64,000 nucleotides of DNA from Pontederia crassipes (lineage: Eukaryota; Streptophyta; Magnoliopsida; Commelinales; Pontederiaceae): assembly GCA_030549335.1 (NCBI GenBank), contig JAUKPH010000023.1, positions 310,001-374,000 of the forward strand, read 5' to 3'. Shown in pieces: positions 24,255 through 39,516 of this stretch (its first letter is position 1; each line of letters opens with the position of its first letter). Both the position numbers and the translations under genes were made by a program. The notes below the pieces were generated by a model that was not told the origin of the DNA, searched no databases, and saw nothing but the letters and a program-made list of their open reading frames with translations.

Positions 24255-25616
24255 GTGAAAATCTTCAATCAAGTAAAGAATAGAGAGCAAACTCAATTCT
24301 TATTAAGGGATGACGGGACTTTAATGTTTGACAGTAGATTATGTATTCCTAAAGTTGAAAGTCTCAGACAAGAAATAATTGAGGAATTTCATTGTTCACC
24401 TTATACTATACATCCTGGAAATATTAAAATGTATAGAGATTTGAGGAGAATTTTTTGGTGGCATGGTATGAAGAAAGATATAGAAGAATATATCTCTCAA
24501 TGTTCAGTATGCCAACAAGTAAAAGTGGAACACAAAGCTCCAGCTGGAACTCTTCAATCAATTCCAATACCAAAATATAAGTGGGATGAAATCACTATGG
24601 ATTTTTTAAGAACTAAGGGAAATCATGACACTATTTGGGTAATTATTGATCGTCTTACAAAGTCTGCACATTTCATACCGGTTCAAAAAGATGTCTCTTT
24701 AAATACCTTAGCCAAGTTATACATTGATGAAATTGTGAGACTACATGGTATCCCAACATCTATCATTTCGGATAGAGATCCTTAGTTTACCTATCAATTC
24801 TCGCATAGTTTACAAAATGCCTTAGACACAAAATTAAAGTTTGGTACTTCATTTCATCCTCAAACATATGGTCAATCAGAGAGAACAATTCAAACACTTA
24901 AAGAGATGCTCAGAACTTGCATTCTAGAATTTAAGGGATCAAGGATGAACACTCATCATTAGCAAAGTTTGCCTATAATAATATATTTCATTCAAGTATC
25001 GAGATGGCTCCTTTTGAAGAATTATATGGTAAGAAATGTAGGACGCCGATATGTTGAGATGAAGAAGGTGCAAGAGTCCTTTTAGGACCACAAAAAGTGC
25101 ACGAGACTGTTGACAGCCTAAAAATCATCAACCAAAGTTAAAGGCAACACAAGATCGATAAAAAATTTATGCAAATCAAAATTATCGAGAAATGGAGTAT
25201 GAAATGGACAGTAAGGTCTTCTTAAAAGTTTCACCTTGGAAAGGTATCATACGATTTTGGAAGAAAGGAAAGTTAAGTCCGAGATATATAGGACCGTATG
25301 AAATTTTGAAGCGTATTGGACCAGTTGCATACTGATTAGCACTACCACCAGAGTTATCATGTATTCATGATGTCTTTCATGTCTCTATGCTTCGATGATA
25401 CCGGTCAGATCCTTCTCATGTGTTGGAGCCCTAATCTATTCAAGTACGAGAGGATTTATCATATGAATGGAATCCAATACAAATTATTGGAAGAAAGAAA
25501 AAAGAATTACGAAACCAAAAAATTCCATTAGTTTTGGTGCTTTGGAGAAATCATTCAAGAGAAGAGGCAACAAAAGAGAAGTATCCGTTCTTATTCCCTA
25601 AATAGGTAACCAAATT
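24255..25616 (+). pseudogene. Del-like gypsy integrase, broken
   Basis: The HHCC zinc finger is visible (EEFHCSPYTIHPGNIKMY, then CSVCQQVK). The core contains the first catalytic Asp in ITMDF, then VIIDRLTKSAHFIPV and SIISDRDP at 24780, where a TAG interrupts. Degenerate continuation reads GTSFHPQTYGQSERTIQTLK, then RYIGPYEILKRIGPVAY and IHDVFHVSMLR. It ends near IPLVLVLWRNHSREEAT, the C-terminal pattern of Del/Tekay chromoviruses. Many stops follow 24785. Confidence 0.8.
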
Positions 25617-25634
25617 TCGGGGATGAAATTTTTT

Positions 25635-25648
25635 TAAGGAGGAGAGAA
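25635..25648 (+). promoter_or_regulatory. Polypurine tract before the 3' LTR
   Basis: AAGGAGGAGAGAAT directly precedes the LTR start TGTCATGG at 25650, the normal position of the plus-strand primer site of an LTR retrotransposon. Confidence 0.7.
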
Positions 25649-25649
25649 T

Positions 25650-28705
<3,056 letters not shown>

Positions 28706-28710
28706 TAACA

Positions 28711-29825
28711 CACCTTGCCTCATGTCTCAAAACCTTGGAGGCATCTCATCTTTACTTTAAGGAAGTTGCGAAGCTTCATGTATTCCAAAGACTATCACTT
28801 TTGATCATGATACAAAATTTGTAAGTCATTTTTTACACACACTTTGGAGGAAGCTCGGAATTATTCTTCAATTCAGTTCTCCTTATCATTCTCAAATTGA
28901 TGGTCAAAACTATCATCATCCAATTGTTATCGAATTGGACCATTCAAAAAATTGATCTACTTTCGTTTGGCATTTCGGATTATAACCATTCTCCAAAATT
29001 TGTGCTACCTTTAAACGACGAAGGGGGGGCAAGTCAAAATAGAAAAAATCTGCTAAATCAAGTTCTCGTCTAGGTGAAGGAAGTATAACTGAGCTATAGC
29101 CCTTGTCATTGAGATGTTAACATATAGAGAATTTATTCGACTTAAAAAATCTACTAAGGTCTTTGATAAAAGAGAATATTCGACAATAGGATTTACAATT
29201 AGCTCAAGCAAAGTTTCCTTATAATCAATCTCAAAGCAAGTCTATTGGAAAAGGTCCATTCAAAATTGTCTATGGAGCTAATCCTATTGGTCCCTTAGAT
29301 TTACTCCTCCATCTTGTAACTAATTCTTTCAGTAGTGATGCAAAGGAAAAACATATTCGAGATTTACACAAATGTGTTTGGAAGAAAATTGTTCAATAGA
29401 ACGAAAAGTACAAGGAGCAAGCTGACAAGTGTAGAAGGCCCATGAATTTTAAGGAAGGAGATCTAGTATGGATTCATCTTTGAAATGAATGTTTCTCTTA
29501 TGACGTTTTGAAAAACTCAAGCCTCGAGCATATGGTCCTTTTCAAATTCTAAAAAAAGATAAGAGAAAATGCATCCAAGTTTATTTGCCTAAAAGTTTTT
29601 GGAGTTTCAACAATTTTTAATATCCCGAATTTATCCTCTTATGTGGAAGAGATTGAAGAAATTCAACTTAAGGACAAATCTTCCCCAACCGAGGAAGAAT
29701 GACAGAAATTAAATGGTTGAAGATGAAGTGATATTGAGGTTTTTTGAAATTTCAAAAGGAAGACGTTAAATGTCATGAAGAGTTGTTAAAATTTTAAAGA
29801 GTCGTGTGCTTAAAGAACTACGATT
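28711..29825 (+). pseudogene. Older gypsy element: integrase end and 3' LTR start
   Basis: KTLEASHLYFKEVAKLH opens a degenerate integrase core. After further decay come FAYNQSQSKS-like sequence (about 29215), GPFKIVYGANPIGPLDL (about 29265), RPMNFKEGDLVWIHL (29435-29480) and IEEIQLKDKSSPTEEE (29655-29700). A purine-rich tract and then TTGAAGATGAAGTGATA at 29717 repeat the 5' LTR start of 17322. The LTR is cut off near 29825. Confidence 0.65.
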
Positions 29826-30010
29826 CATACATCTGATAATTGTATAATAATCTAATTATTTCAATATAATTATAATTAAAAAAATATTTTCATAAATCAT
29901 CCTTAAGGTTCATACATTTGATAATTGTATAATAATCTAATTATTTCAATATAATTATAATTAAAAAGTTATTTTCATAAATCATCCTTATGATTTTTCA
30001 CATCTAACCT
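29823..30010. repeat. Two tandem copies of the foldback element's left end
   Basis: TTCATACATCTGATAATTG and about 60 following bases occur at 29825, again at 29909, and a third time at 30214 as the left end of the complete foldback element. Confidence 0.8.
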
Positions 30011-30059
30011 CAAACTACAAACTTTGTTTTTGAATCGTAATCACCAACTAATCGATAAA

Positions 30060-30195
30060 AGTAATTTCGCATTTCATGTAATTTGATAGTAGCAGGTGTA
30101 GTTCCCACTAAGAATTTTTTGTATTCATAAGAATTCGAATTTGAGACCTTGCATAAGAGACGATGAGTCACTTACCACTCCTCTCAATCCCTATT
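30060..30195 (-). mobile_element. Possible tRNA-derived SINE relic
   Basis: On the minus strand GTGGTAAGTGACTCATCG (box A-like) is followed about 25 bases later by TCAAATTCGAATTC (box B-like). The block separates the second and third copies of the foldback left end. No target duplication was found. Confidence 0.25.
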
Positions 30196-30218
30196 AATAT
30201 ATATGAACTATGGTTCAT

Positions 30219-30796
30219 ACATCTGATAATTGTATAATAATCTAATTATTTCAATATAATTATAATTAAAAAATATTTCATAAATCATCCTTATGATTTT
30301 TTACATCTAATCCTAAATTACAAACTTATTTTTTTGGATCCTAAACTATCACGATTTTTTCAATTTAATTCTTTCGTCAACTTCTGTCAACTTTTCTATT
30401 AACTTCATTTTTTTCTCATTCATAAAAAGTCAAAATTACCCCTTCAACATCAAACACCATCCCCCCCCCCCCCCTCTTTTCCTCTTTTTAGCTTTTTTTT
30501 CTACGCTGGCATACGCAAGGAATGAGAAGGCCCTCTTTTCCTACTTTTTTTTTTATTTGATGTTGAAGGGGTAATTTCAACTTTTCATAAATGAAAAAAA
30601 AAATTAAAGTTAACAAAAAAGTTGACATAAAATGACATAATGATTAAATTAAAAAAAATCATGATAGATTAGGATCCAAAAAAATAAGTTCATAGTTTGA
30701 GGTTAGATGTGAAAAATCACAATACTTTAGGAGGAGTTTATGAAAATAACCTTTTTTAATAATAATAATAATTATTATTATACAATTATCAGATGT
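30219..30796. mobile_element. Foldback MITE with 23-bp perfect terminal inverted repeats
   Basis: The ends are exact inverse copies (starting ACATCTGATAATTGTATAAT). Similarity continues inward over about 200 bp per arm, with words such as CAAACTACAAACTT.., GGATCC.AAACTATCA and CCCCTTCAACATCAAA present in inverse on the other side. The centre contains a C14 run at 30461-30474. It shares inner words with 6340-6697. Its right end directly abuts the target duplication of the hAT-like element. Confidence 0.75.
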
Positions 30797-30804
30797 GTCA
30801 TGCT

Positions 30805-31397
30805 TAGAGATGGAGAACCTTGCGGGCTGCACGGCCTAGCACGCAGCCCACACGATTTTCTGTTGAGTTGCCCAACATGAAGCTGGGCACGGCCCGACAC
30901 GAGCCCAACGAGCATGGCCCAGCCTGGCCCGGCCCAACAAATATGAAAACTTATTTTTTATTATATAGTTAGATATTTAATCATATATTATAAGTTCCAT
31001 AACTATATTATACATATACTTAATCATATATCATAAAATTTAATAACTATATCATATATAAAAATATTTTTATTATATCTCTAATAATCATAATATCATA
31101 TATAATAATATTTTTTATTATGTTTGTTATTTTTAATTAGCCAAAATTTTAGGACAAAATTTATGTGAGCCATTTTTATTTTTAAAAAATATTTATTTTA
31201 TTTTCTAATTTAAAAATATACAAAAAATAGACGATCAATCTAACATGACCAACGGGTCCGACCAAAATCAAGCCGGGCCGCCCAAAGTGTCTATTGGACG
31301 ACCCGGCACCGCACGATTTCGGGTCGTATCAGTCCGACATGACCTGAGGCATGGTCAACCTAGTATGATCAGTCCAAGATCCTAAAGTCTATCTCTA
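30805..31397. mobile_element. Complete hAT-like MITE (593 bp)
   Basis: Ends TAGAGATGGA and TCTATCTCTA form a terminal inverted repeat (9 of 10). The element is flanked by GTCATGCT (30797-30804) and GTCACGCT (31398-31405), an 8-bp target duplication with one mismatch, as hAT elements make. GC-rich GGCCCGGCACG-like subterminal sequence lies at both ends and the core is AT-rich. There is no transposase, so it is non-autonomous. Confidence 0.8.
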
Positions 31398-31405
31398 GTC
31401 ACGCT

Positions 31406-32311
31406 TCGCCATAACAGGTTGACGAGAAGATCAAAATGTATGTTCATGTAACACTGATAAGAGAAAGTTCCACCATGTAGCACATGTCGAATTTTGAACA
31501 TTAAATTAGCACTCAATATTAATGCCACATATCTTTGCCTATCTTGACATTATTCAGGTAGCGAAGAATCGAAAGGTTTTGGTACAAAGAAAAGAGTTAT
31601 TTATATTTTAGCTCCTGTTTACCTCCTCCAAATTATTCTAACATTTTCATTTTACCCCATTATCACTTTTTTTTATTTTTTTAAAATGTTACTATGGTCA
31701 TACCTTTTATTAATATTTGAATATTTTTCTTTTAGAAATACATATTTGAGATAAGGACACTTGAAATAACTGAAAGCACAATCATATTTGTTTTTTATTT
31801 TTCTAAATCATCATAAAGGTTTAAAATGTAATTAGGTTAGCAGAAAATTGTTAGACCTAATTAAAAAGTTGACTTAGAGATAAAGTGAAAATGTTTTTAA
31901 AAAGGAGAGGTAAGTGTGCATTTCAATAATCTAAGAATAGATTTAAAAAGAAAATCTAGTTTAAAAAAGAAAGCTAGAAAAAAAAACCTAAAAAAAAAAC
32001 TCAAAACGTATAACTGTTCACAGCCACCACCGGATGCTAGAGCTCCTTAGCTTGAGGAAAAGAAACTTATGTTCACAGCTACCTATGTTTGCATCAAGTA
32101 GCTCATTTGGATATTAATATTATAGGCATTTTTTTACCCATTATTGGCTTGATAAAAATATAACGTGTAGGACTTTTGACACGGATGTTATTATTTGTTA
32201 GCATGGTAATGTATGCATTATCAGGCATATAGTCAAAGAGGAACAAATTGAAGAAAAGTACTACAAAGTGGTAACCCTGTTTCGTAATAAATAATGACAT
32301 TACGATTTCGA
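31406..32311. other. AT-rich intergenic stretch
   Basis: No gene. Weak inverted similarity between 31612-31665 (TTACCTCCTCCAAATTATTC) and 31880-31915 suggests another decayed foldback element. Confidence 0.35.
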
Positions 32312-32515
32312 TAGTGCTAATATAATCGCCTGTATCATAAGCCATAAATTGATAAATCATGTGAATGAGTTACAACAAGTCTGCCAAAAAATATTCAAAA
32401 CAGAGGCATCTTGGGAGTGCTAATAAAATCACCTGCATCATAAGCCATAAGTTAATAAATAATTTGAATGAGTCACAGCAAGCTTGCTAAAATGTATTCA
32501 AAACTAAGATGCCTC
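32312..32515. repeat. Tandem duplication of about 100 bp
   Basis: TGCTAATATAATCGCCTGTATCATAAGCCATAA and what follows at about 32316 recurs at about 32418 with roughly ten differences per hundred bases, each unit ending in TATTCAAAAC. It lies downstream of the small acidic protein gene. Confidence 0.7.
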
Positions 32516-32822
32516 CATTTATTATATCATGTCATCACAAGAGTTTTATTTAGATATAGAAATATCTTGATACTGTCCTTTTCGAGAAATTGAAAAAAGG
32601 TGCCGCATATCCTATTTTATGAAGATATAACAAGCAAAACCAGACCTTACATAGAAATAATAAGTACAACAATACCACTTCAATATACCAACAGATGAGG
32701 AAAACTTTTGTTGTATCTTAAAAATAAACTACTAATTTTTTTCTTTGAATTTTGACTAGAAGATAAACTACTAATAACCAAAATGGTAATAACTACCAAA
32801 GCATACATTTAATTCTTACATC

Positions 32823-34980
32823 CTACTTCTCAGGCTTATCAGGGTCTTCCTTATCGGGATCTTCTTCTTCCTCTTCTTTCTTTTCTTCTTCTTCTTCTTC
32901 ATCTTCCTCAGGAGGGTCTTCTGGTAATGGTGCTGGCAATGGAGTCTTCATCGGACTAAATTGTGGAAAAATGTCAGGTCTTCTGCCAGGTTTGGGCCTC
33001 TCCCACTCCTATAACATATATAGAGGATAAAACAGTGACTACCTTTGCATAGAAGTCCAAAGAACATTTCAGAGTGTCTATAAAATGTCAATTTGCAAGA
33101 ATTACTTTAACTAGTTGACGCTTTGTTAAAACATAGAAGTATGACATGTATTTTTGGACCATGCCATTTCTGATCACATGGAAATAGTAACACGTATGTA
33201 AGTACTATGTAACCAACAAAATATTCAAGAATGATGAACATTCAAGAGGAACTGCAAATTCCATGATTAAAGCTTCACGAATTAGTTTCTATCCTGTGTG
33301 TAAGAAATGCATCTGCAGATGGGCATGGAAATTCTTTGTCTACACCAAAAAGAATGTACATTATGGATGAAAACAAAAATGTCTGTCTACACAAAAAAGC
33401 TAAACATTCCGCCTCACGAAAAAGCAACAATCCATTTGTAACAAAAGCAAAACAAGATTCTTTGTCCATCTGTTGATGGATAGTTCAAATGGCTAGAAAC
33501 TAGCATCATCACTTCAACCTAAGTCTTTTTGAGAGCCAGTTCAATCTAATTAACAAAATATTAGGATAGTGATGTTTGATATTTAAAATCAGCATGCATT
33601 TGACTGGGGAATTATAGAAGTATAAATTTGAGATATATATGTGATGTATTCAGGTTAAATTAGATGTCTTCCTCTTTTATGGAAAAGGAAATTAGAAGTC
33701 TTGTTGTGACCTCAGTTGACCTACTAATATTATGTTAACAATGATATTTTTTGTTTTGAGGGAGAAAAGCCAAATTTGGTAGTCACATGGAGGTTGAACA
33801 GAACTAACATCCTGGAACTCCGAACTCAATACAAATCAACATCCAAAGTTTGAAAGGCAAACACCACTCTGGGAACTTGCCCAAGGCAATACTCTATCAT
33901 CTTATGCCATCATGCACTGATTAGAATGCCATGAATCAAAATTCTTCAAATCAGACAAAAAAATTTCTAAAACCCTGTGAAACAGATATAAGGCCAATTC
34001 ATTCTTTGTCATGTCTAATTGTAATGAGACAGTGCACAATGGTTGATATTCATGGGTACCACATTGAAATAGAGACTTGTGATAATTAAATTCCTTCATT
34101 TCAAGTTTTGGTATTTTCTTCTTTCATAATTCTTTTGTTCTTACTTGGCCAGAATGAGTTGTGGACAGCGCATCCCTTTCAGCATAAATTAAGAACAATA
34201 TAAACGATTATATACTGAGTAACTTCATAGCTCCCTGGAGTACTCAAGGCTTTCACTACCTATGCACGACACACTTGGAGGGGAACAACAAACTCGTATG
34301 CATATATGAGCATGTTGGAGATCTTAACACTGATATGATCTTGCCTGGGAACCATGACAATATCGGACCATATGTCCTTGAAAAGAACTAGGAAAAGAAC
34401 ATGTGAACTAGCAAAATAGATCTTGTAATGCAGGTTGAGTGGCTTAAAATCAGGTCGGGTAGGGTTCACAAGGCCAAAAACTTGGCACGTGACGTCGCTG
34501 AATTCTGCTAATACTAAGAACTCTTTATTCTTGATGAATCCATGCGCTGATATGTAATATGACAATGTGAAGACGTAACGTAGAGGAAGCAGGCGAATGC
34601 AATCAAAATCCGTACTCGAAAATCTTTCATATAATTTGTGCCAAAAATTAGAAGATGAAAAGTTCATACTTGTGTTTGCAGAAACACAAAAACATAGCAA
34701 GAGAAGGAAAGGAAGGAAAACGAGTGTGTACGATGGGGAAATCGAGAGGGGAGCGGCGGGTCATTTTCTCCTCCTCGGGGGCCATGCGAACGACGCCGGC
34801 GAGCCTCCTCCGGCAGCCCCCAGTCCTCCAATCGAGAAGCGCCGTCGGTCGAGACGAGACGAAGGCCAAGCCGCCGCCGCCCGCCCTCTGCACGAGTATG
34901 GGCGGAGAGGGACAGCAGGGGAACGCCATGGCGGCAGAGGAAGAGATGGAAGGCGACAGCGCCATGGGAGGAGACGCCAA
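32823..34980 (-). CDS. Small acidic-tailed protein, probably plastid-targeted (two exons)
   Basis: Exon 1 (34980-34732) encodes 83 residues. It begins MASPPMALSPSISSSAAMAF, is rich in Ser, Ala and Arg with few acidic residues as chloroplast transit peptides are, and ends EKMTRRSPLDFPI at a GT donor (34731-34730). Exon 2 (33008-32823) follows an AG acceptor in the same phase and reads EWERPKPGRRPDIFPQFSPM. It then has KTPLPAPLPEDPPEEDEEEE and a Glu/Lys/Asp-rich tail ending DPDKPEK and TAG. The joined protein has 144 residues. The join DFPI-EWERPKPGRRPD gives a compact, well-formed motif that I believe recurs in plant proteins of unknown function, though I cannot name the family. The intron is about 1.7 kb. 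The start is the first ATG in a GC-rich stretch; an alternative at MALSPS would change little. Function unknown. Confidence 0.65.
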
Positions 34981-35150
34981 AGAAGAATGGAGGGAGGAAG
35001 GAAGGGAGGCAGCGCCGCCGCTCTTATTCTTTTCGCTGTGCGCTTAAAATGGAAATGTAATCCGCAGAGCCAGCGACAGCACGAGCGAGCGAGCGAGAGG
35101 AGTCGTTCGGTGAGTGCCGGTGAATGTATGTAACCGACGACGTTGGATTG
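34981..35150 (-). promoter_or_regulatory. Upstream region of the small acidic protein gene
   Basis: GC-rich compared with its surroundings and directly upstream of the start codon. GAGCGAGCGAGCGAG repeats (CTCGCTCG on the coding strand) may belong to the 5' leader. No clear TATA box was found. Confidence 0.3.
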
Positions 35151-36697
35151 GGCTCATTCTTGGGCTCTTTCTATTAGGCTTCAGATTTTGGGCGGTGCTT
35201 CAGGAAAAAAAAAAGGGGTGGGGCAAACTCTTAACAATTTCGAATTAAATTGAAATAGTCTGACATTATTAATACAAAAATATTGATGGGTATATGTAAC
35301 AACAAGAAGTTTCATAGAAATTTAAAACTACTTTAAATCTTGTTGACATCGATGAAATTGGTGACCGTTTTACAAAACGGACGCCCAAAATTGCAATAGA
35401 TGCGAAATAATCGACTAGCGTTCGATTCATGGATTGGGCGCTCATGCAACGGATGAAAATGAAACAGAAATTGATTTCGATTTTCTCACTTGATTTAGAG
35501 ATATTGAGTGGAAATTTTATTGTAAACATCCTCCATCACGACCCTCTAGATCTTGGGAACGAAACCCCACCATTATGCTCTTTAAAGTCATGTTTTCCTT
35601 CTCTTTCACCCTTTCATTCTTTCACTTCTTTCCCCATTGTTGTTGTGTTTTCTCCATCATTTGGCTCGGCCAGAAGGTTTTGGAGGAGATTCAACAAGTG
35701 TTGAGGGTTGACACCAAGGAGGACAAAAGAGGAACAACTAAGGCTTCATCCCTTGAAGATCAAATCAAAAATCGTCAAAAAATGTGTTTTTGGGATCTAT
35801 TACTAGATCATAGGGTAGTTTCCTGAAAATTTTGCATGTTCTTAAGAAATATGATATGCTTAAGATCCATTTTAGAATGATTAGAAAGCATGCTCTAAAT
35901 TTATATGGATGATTTAAATATTGTTGATCTACACATGGTGTTTGAATGACTAGTTTAGGATGACCACTATTTGATACATATGCTAGAAATGATTAGTGAT
36001 ATAGATCTCTAATTTATAACATTTTTAGTCAAGATAAATCATTATTTTTTAGTAAATTATGATTTTGCAAATTTTGAAATGTTTAGATTAAGTTGATGAT
36101 ATGATAGATATGAAAATGTTCATGATTTAGTAGGAATGAGACAGTTCACTTAAGAATGTATAGAATGATTTGAATATGATTATTCTAAAAATGCTCCTAT
36201 GAATTAGGCTATATGATAAGATATGTTAGTTAATTTTAGATGTATGTTTGTATGGAAAAAACTGAATGAAAGATTTTGCAATGACATGTGGTTCAATCGA
36301 CTAAAATGGACGACCGATCCCTAGCTTGGACGTCCAATTCTTCTCAGATGAATATAACGACACTCGGATCGGACGATCAATCCACGGTGTGATATTGAAT
36401 ATTGGCTCATCGGGCATCCGAACCTCTTAATAGACGATCAATGAATACAGACAAAATGCATATCCACTACACTTAACAGACGACCGATGACTATGTCAGA
36501 ACTGAGGATCGCTCCATTTTCGAGTGTCCGATTCATGGACAGAAAATGAACATGACCTTAATTAACAACTATGATATTTATCTCTGTCCACTTGATTATC
36601 CTCTCTCTTATGATGATCTGGAGCCACTCTTGCTCCCTATAGCCTTTATTGATTCATGTGTTCAAAAGATTTCATAGTTATTTATTTTCGGATTAAT
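35151..36697. other. Intergenic stretch, probably old LTR sequence
   Basis: No recognised gene. 36295-36545 contains repeated CGACCGAT/GACGATCAAT words of the kind found in degenerate plant LTRs. Open frames at 35429-35826 show no recognisable family. Confidence 0.35.
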
Positions 36698-37288
36698 AAA
36701 ATATGTTAATAATTACTTTTTTCAATGCTAAGATCCAAAGAAATTAAATAACAAAAAAATCTATTAAAATTCCATTATTAATATGAACACTCACAACAAA
36801 GTTATATCATTATACTGATCATCATATTTATTTTTGGATTAATAAAATTTGTTATATAATTATATTGTCATACTTATATTTCCTTAACCATTATGATTAG
36901 TGGTAACATTAAAAGGAAAACAAAAAGAACAAGAAATGACATTAAAAGTTGGTAGAAAGGGTTTTTAACCCATGACCACCTAAATGTTAGATAAAATATG
37001 TTATATAATTACTTTTTTCAATGTTATGATCCAAAAAAAATTAAATAACAAAAAATCTATTAAAAATTCCATTATTAATATGAACACTCACAACAAAGTT
37101 ATATCATTATACTGATCATTATATTTATTTTTGGATTAATAAAATTTGTTATATAATTATATTGTCATACTTATATTTTCTTAACCATTATGATTAGTGG
37201 TAACATTAAAATGAAAACAAAAAGAACAAGAAATGACATTAAAAGTGGGTAGAAAGGGTTTTTAACCCATGACCACCTAAATGTTAGA
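36698..37288. repeat. Tandem duplication, two units of about 295 bp
   Basis: AAAATATGTTAATAATTACT at 36698 and AAAATATGTTATATAATTACT at 36993 start two near-identical units, each ending AACCCATGACCACCTAAATG. Differences are a few substitutions and short indels, so the duplication is fairly recent. Confidence 0.85.
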
Positions 37289-38319
37289 CTTTAACTTAGC
37301 CACCACAACAAGATGCATCATTTGTCATGGAATTGATGACTTGATCACTTAATCAAACGACTTCACCGATTTTACCAATTTGAATCAGGTTTTCATATGA
37401 CTTTACATCAATTTATGATTATACAACGAGCTGATGCAGTTTATAGATCTAAACTCATAAAATCATCCAAGTTTAAGTATTGAGATGCGAGTTTAACAAC
37501 TTTGCTCCACCTTATTTGAGGATGCGATTAGCCTAGTGTGAGGTTGTCCTCTACTTTTATGGGGCACCTACCGTGACACTGATCCCTCTTGGCCTACCAT
37601 TACACACTTATGTGTTTCCAATTGTATTTCCTAAAAATGAAGAACTCTTTTAATTCATGGATAAGATGAAATGAATGGTTAAAGATGAATGAAACAATTG
37701 TGTCCTTATGAATATGAAATGAAATGGAACAATGATCTCTTTCCAAGTGAAAGAGGACAAGTAATAAAGATGAATAAGAAATGAACTTTTTGATCCCCAT
37801 GATTTGCATCTTCATTATGTTTTGCTTCATTATTATTCTTATGGATTGTCCTTATGACTTATATTGGATTCACACTTAGCTTTATACTAACATGACGGTT
37901 TCCTCTCAAGTACATGAATTATTTGTGAGTCCAATTGATGTGTGCGACGACTTTGGCTTGGGTGGCATGTGCACATGATTATCCTAGAGTCATGTTTAGT
38001 CATTCTATATTATTGAGTTGTATGAGTAATCTACGGATGTTATGAATTATGGCATTAACTTTTATATGCATAATGTTGATGTTGAATGATGTGATATACT
38101 CTTTTATTTCTATCCACCATTTAGATTTCTCATTTGATATTAATTTTTTTGTAATAATTATTTTAAAGTCATTTTCTTATGTGTCAACCTATTGACTAAC
38201 TAAGTCAACGAAAGGGTCAAGAAATACCAAAGAATGTAGCGCATCAAAAGGAGATTTCACCAATAGGGTCGAATTTTGGAGCTCAATTTATCTACTTCAA
38301 TTATAACGATAGCTTATGA
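37289..38319. other. AT-rich intergenic stretch
   Basis: No gene recognised. Short minus-strand frames at 37600-37830 lack any family signature. Confidence 0.4.
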
Positions 38320-38327
38320 TTATATTA

Positions 38328-39508
38328 GGGATAAATTACACGAATGATCTCCCAACTTTAAGTCAATTTCTAACTTGTCCCTCAACTTCAATTTATAACC
38401 AGAACGTCCCTCATCTTTTATTTTATTGCACGATTAGCCCTCTTGACCGGTGATAGTGGGTTTCCCAGTTGCCTTGCATACGTGGCCGACACGTCAGTCG
38501 TTTCTCTCTCATCCACATCATTTAAGTCATCCACATTATTTAATGCTCCAAATCAGGTAAATTACACGGATCGTCCCCCAACTTTGAATCGATTTTTAAA
38601 TAGTCCCCCAACTTTGATATTATTGCACGATTCATCCACTTGACTGATTAAAAAATAGTCTCCCGATTATCTTGCGATGTGGCATAATAAAATATAATAA
38701 AAAATTTAACTAGTTGACATCACATAATAAAAATATTATAAAAATTTAAGGACACGAACGAGCTGGCAGAGGGGGAGTGTCGGCCCCCCTTTCTAAGCTC
38801 GCCCTTTGGCGAGTTGGCATAGGGGATGCCGACCCCCCTCTCCAAGCTCGTCCACTAGCGAGTTTCGCACAAGGGGCATCAACATCTCCTTGCGAGTTTT
38901 TCGGCGCTCCTATCATTTTTATTTGTTATAGTCTCTCAATTTTGAGTCGTTTAGGATCGTCGACGAGCTCGCGAGGGGGCGTTGACGCCCCTTGTGCGAA
39001 GCTCACTAGTGGACGAGCTTGGAGAGGGGGGTCGGAGCCCCCTATGCCAACTCTCTAAAGGGCGAGCTTAGAAACTCGTCCGCGTCCTTAAATTTTTATA
39101 ATATTTTTTATTATGTGATGTCAACTAGTTAAATTTTTTATTATATTTTATTATGTCACATCGCAAGATAATCGAAAGACTGTTTCTTACCGGTCAAGTG
39201 GATGAATCGTACAATAATATCAAAGTTGGGGGACTATTTAGAAATCGATTCAAAGTTGGGGGACGATCCGTGTAATCTACCTAGTTTGAAGCGTTAAATG
39301 ACGTAGATGACTTAAATGACATGGATGAGAGAGAAATGGCTGACGTGTCGGCTACGTATGCAACGCAACCGGGAAGCCCACTATCACCGATCAAGAGAAC
39401 TAATCGTGCAAGAAAATAAAAGATGATGGACGTTTTGGTTATAAATTAAAGTTGGGGGACCAGTTGGAAATTGACTCAAAGTTGGGGGATCATTCGTATA
39501 ATTTACCC
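38328..39508. mobile_element. Large foldback element (1181 bp) with 8-bp target duplication
   Basis: The two halves are inverse copies of each other for about 550 bp. Ends are GGGATAAATTACACGAATGATC and, inverted, GGGTAAATTATACGAATGATC. Each arm contains a second internal copy of the terminal motif (AAATTACACGGATCGTCCCC near 38560), so the arm is itself partly duplicated. It is flanked by TTATATTA at 38320-38327 and 39509-39516. Long arms and an 8-9 bp duplication suggest a non-autonomous Mutator-like element. Open frames in it (for example 38777-39058) are arm sequence and not genes. Confidence 0.8.
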
Positions 39509-39516
39509 TTATATTA

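Noticed and set aside
34260..35133. Other open frames over and beside the small acidic protein gene
   Set aside because: They lie in its intron or opposite exon 1 and have no family signature.
38777..39058. 93-codon frame MSAPLSKLALWRVG
   Set aside because: It runs through the centre of the palindromic element and consists of its two arms.
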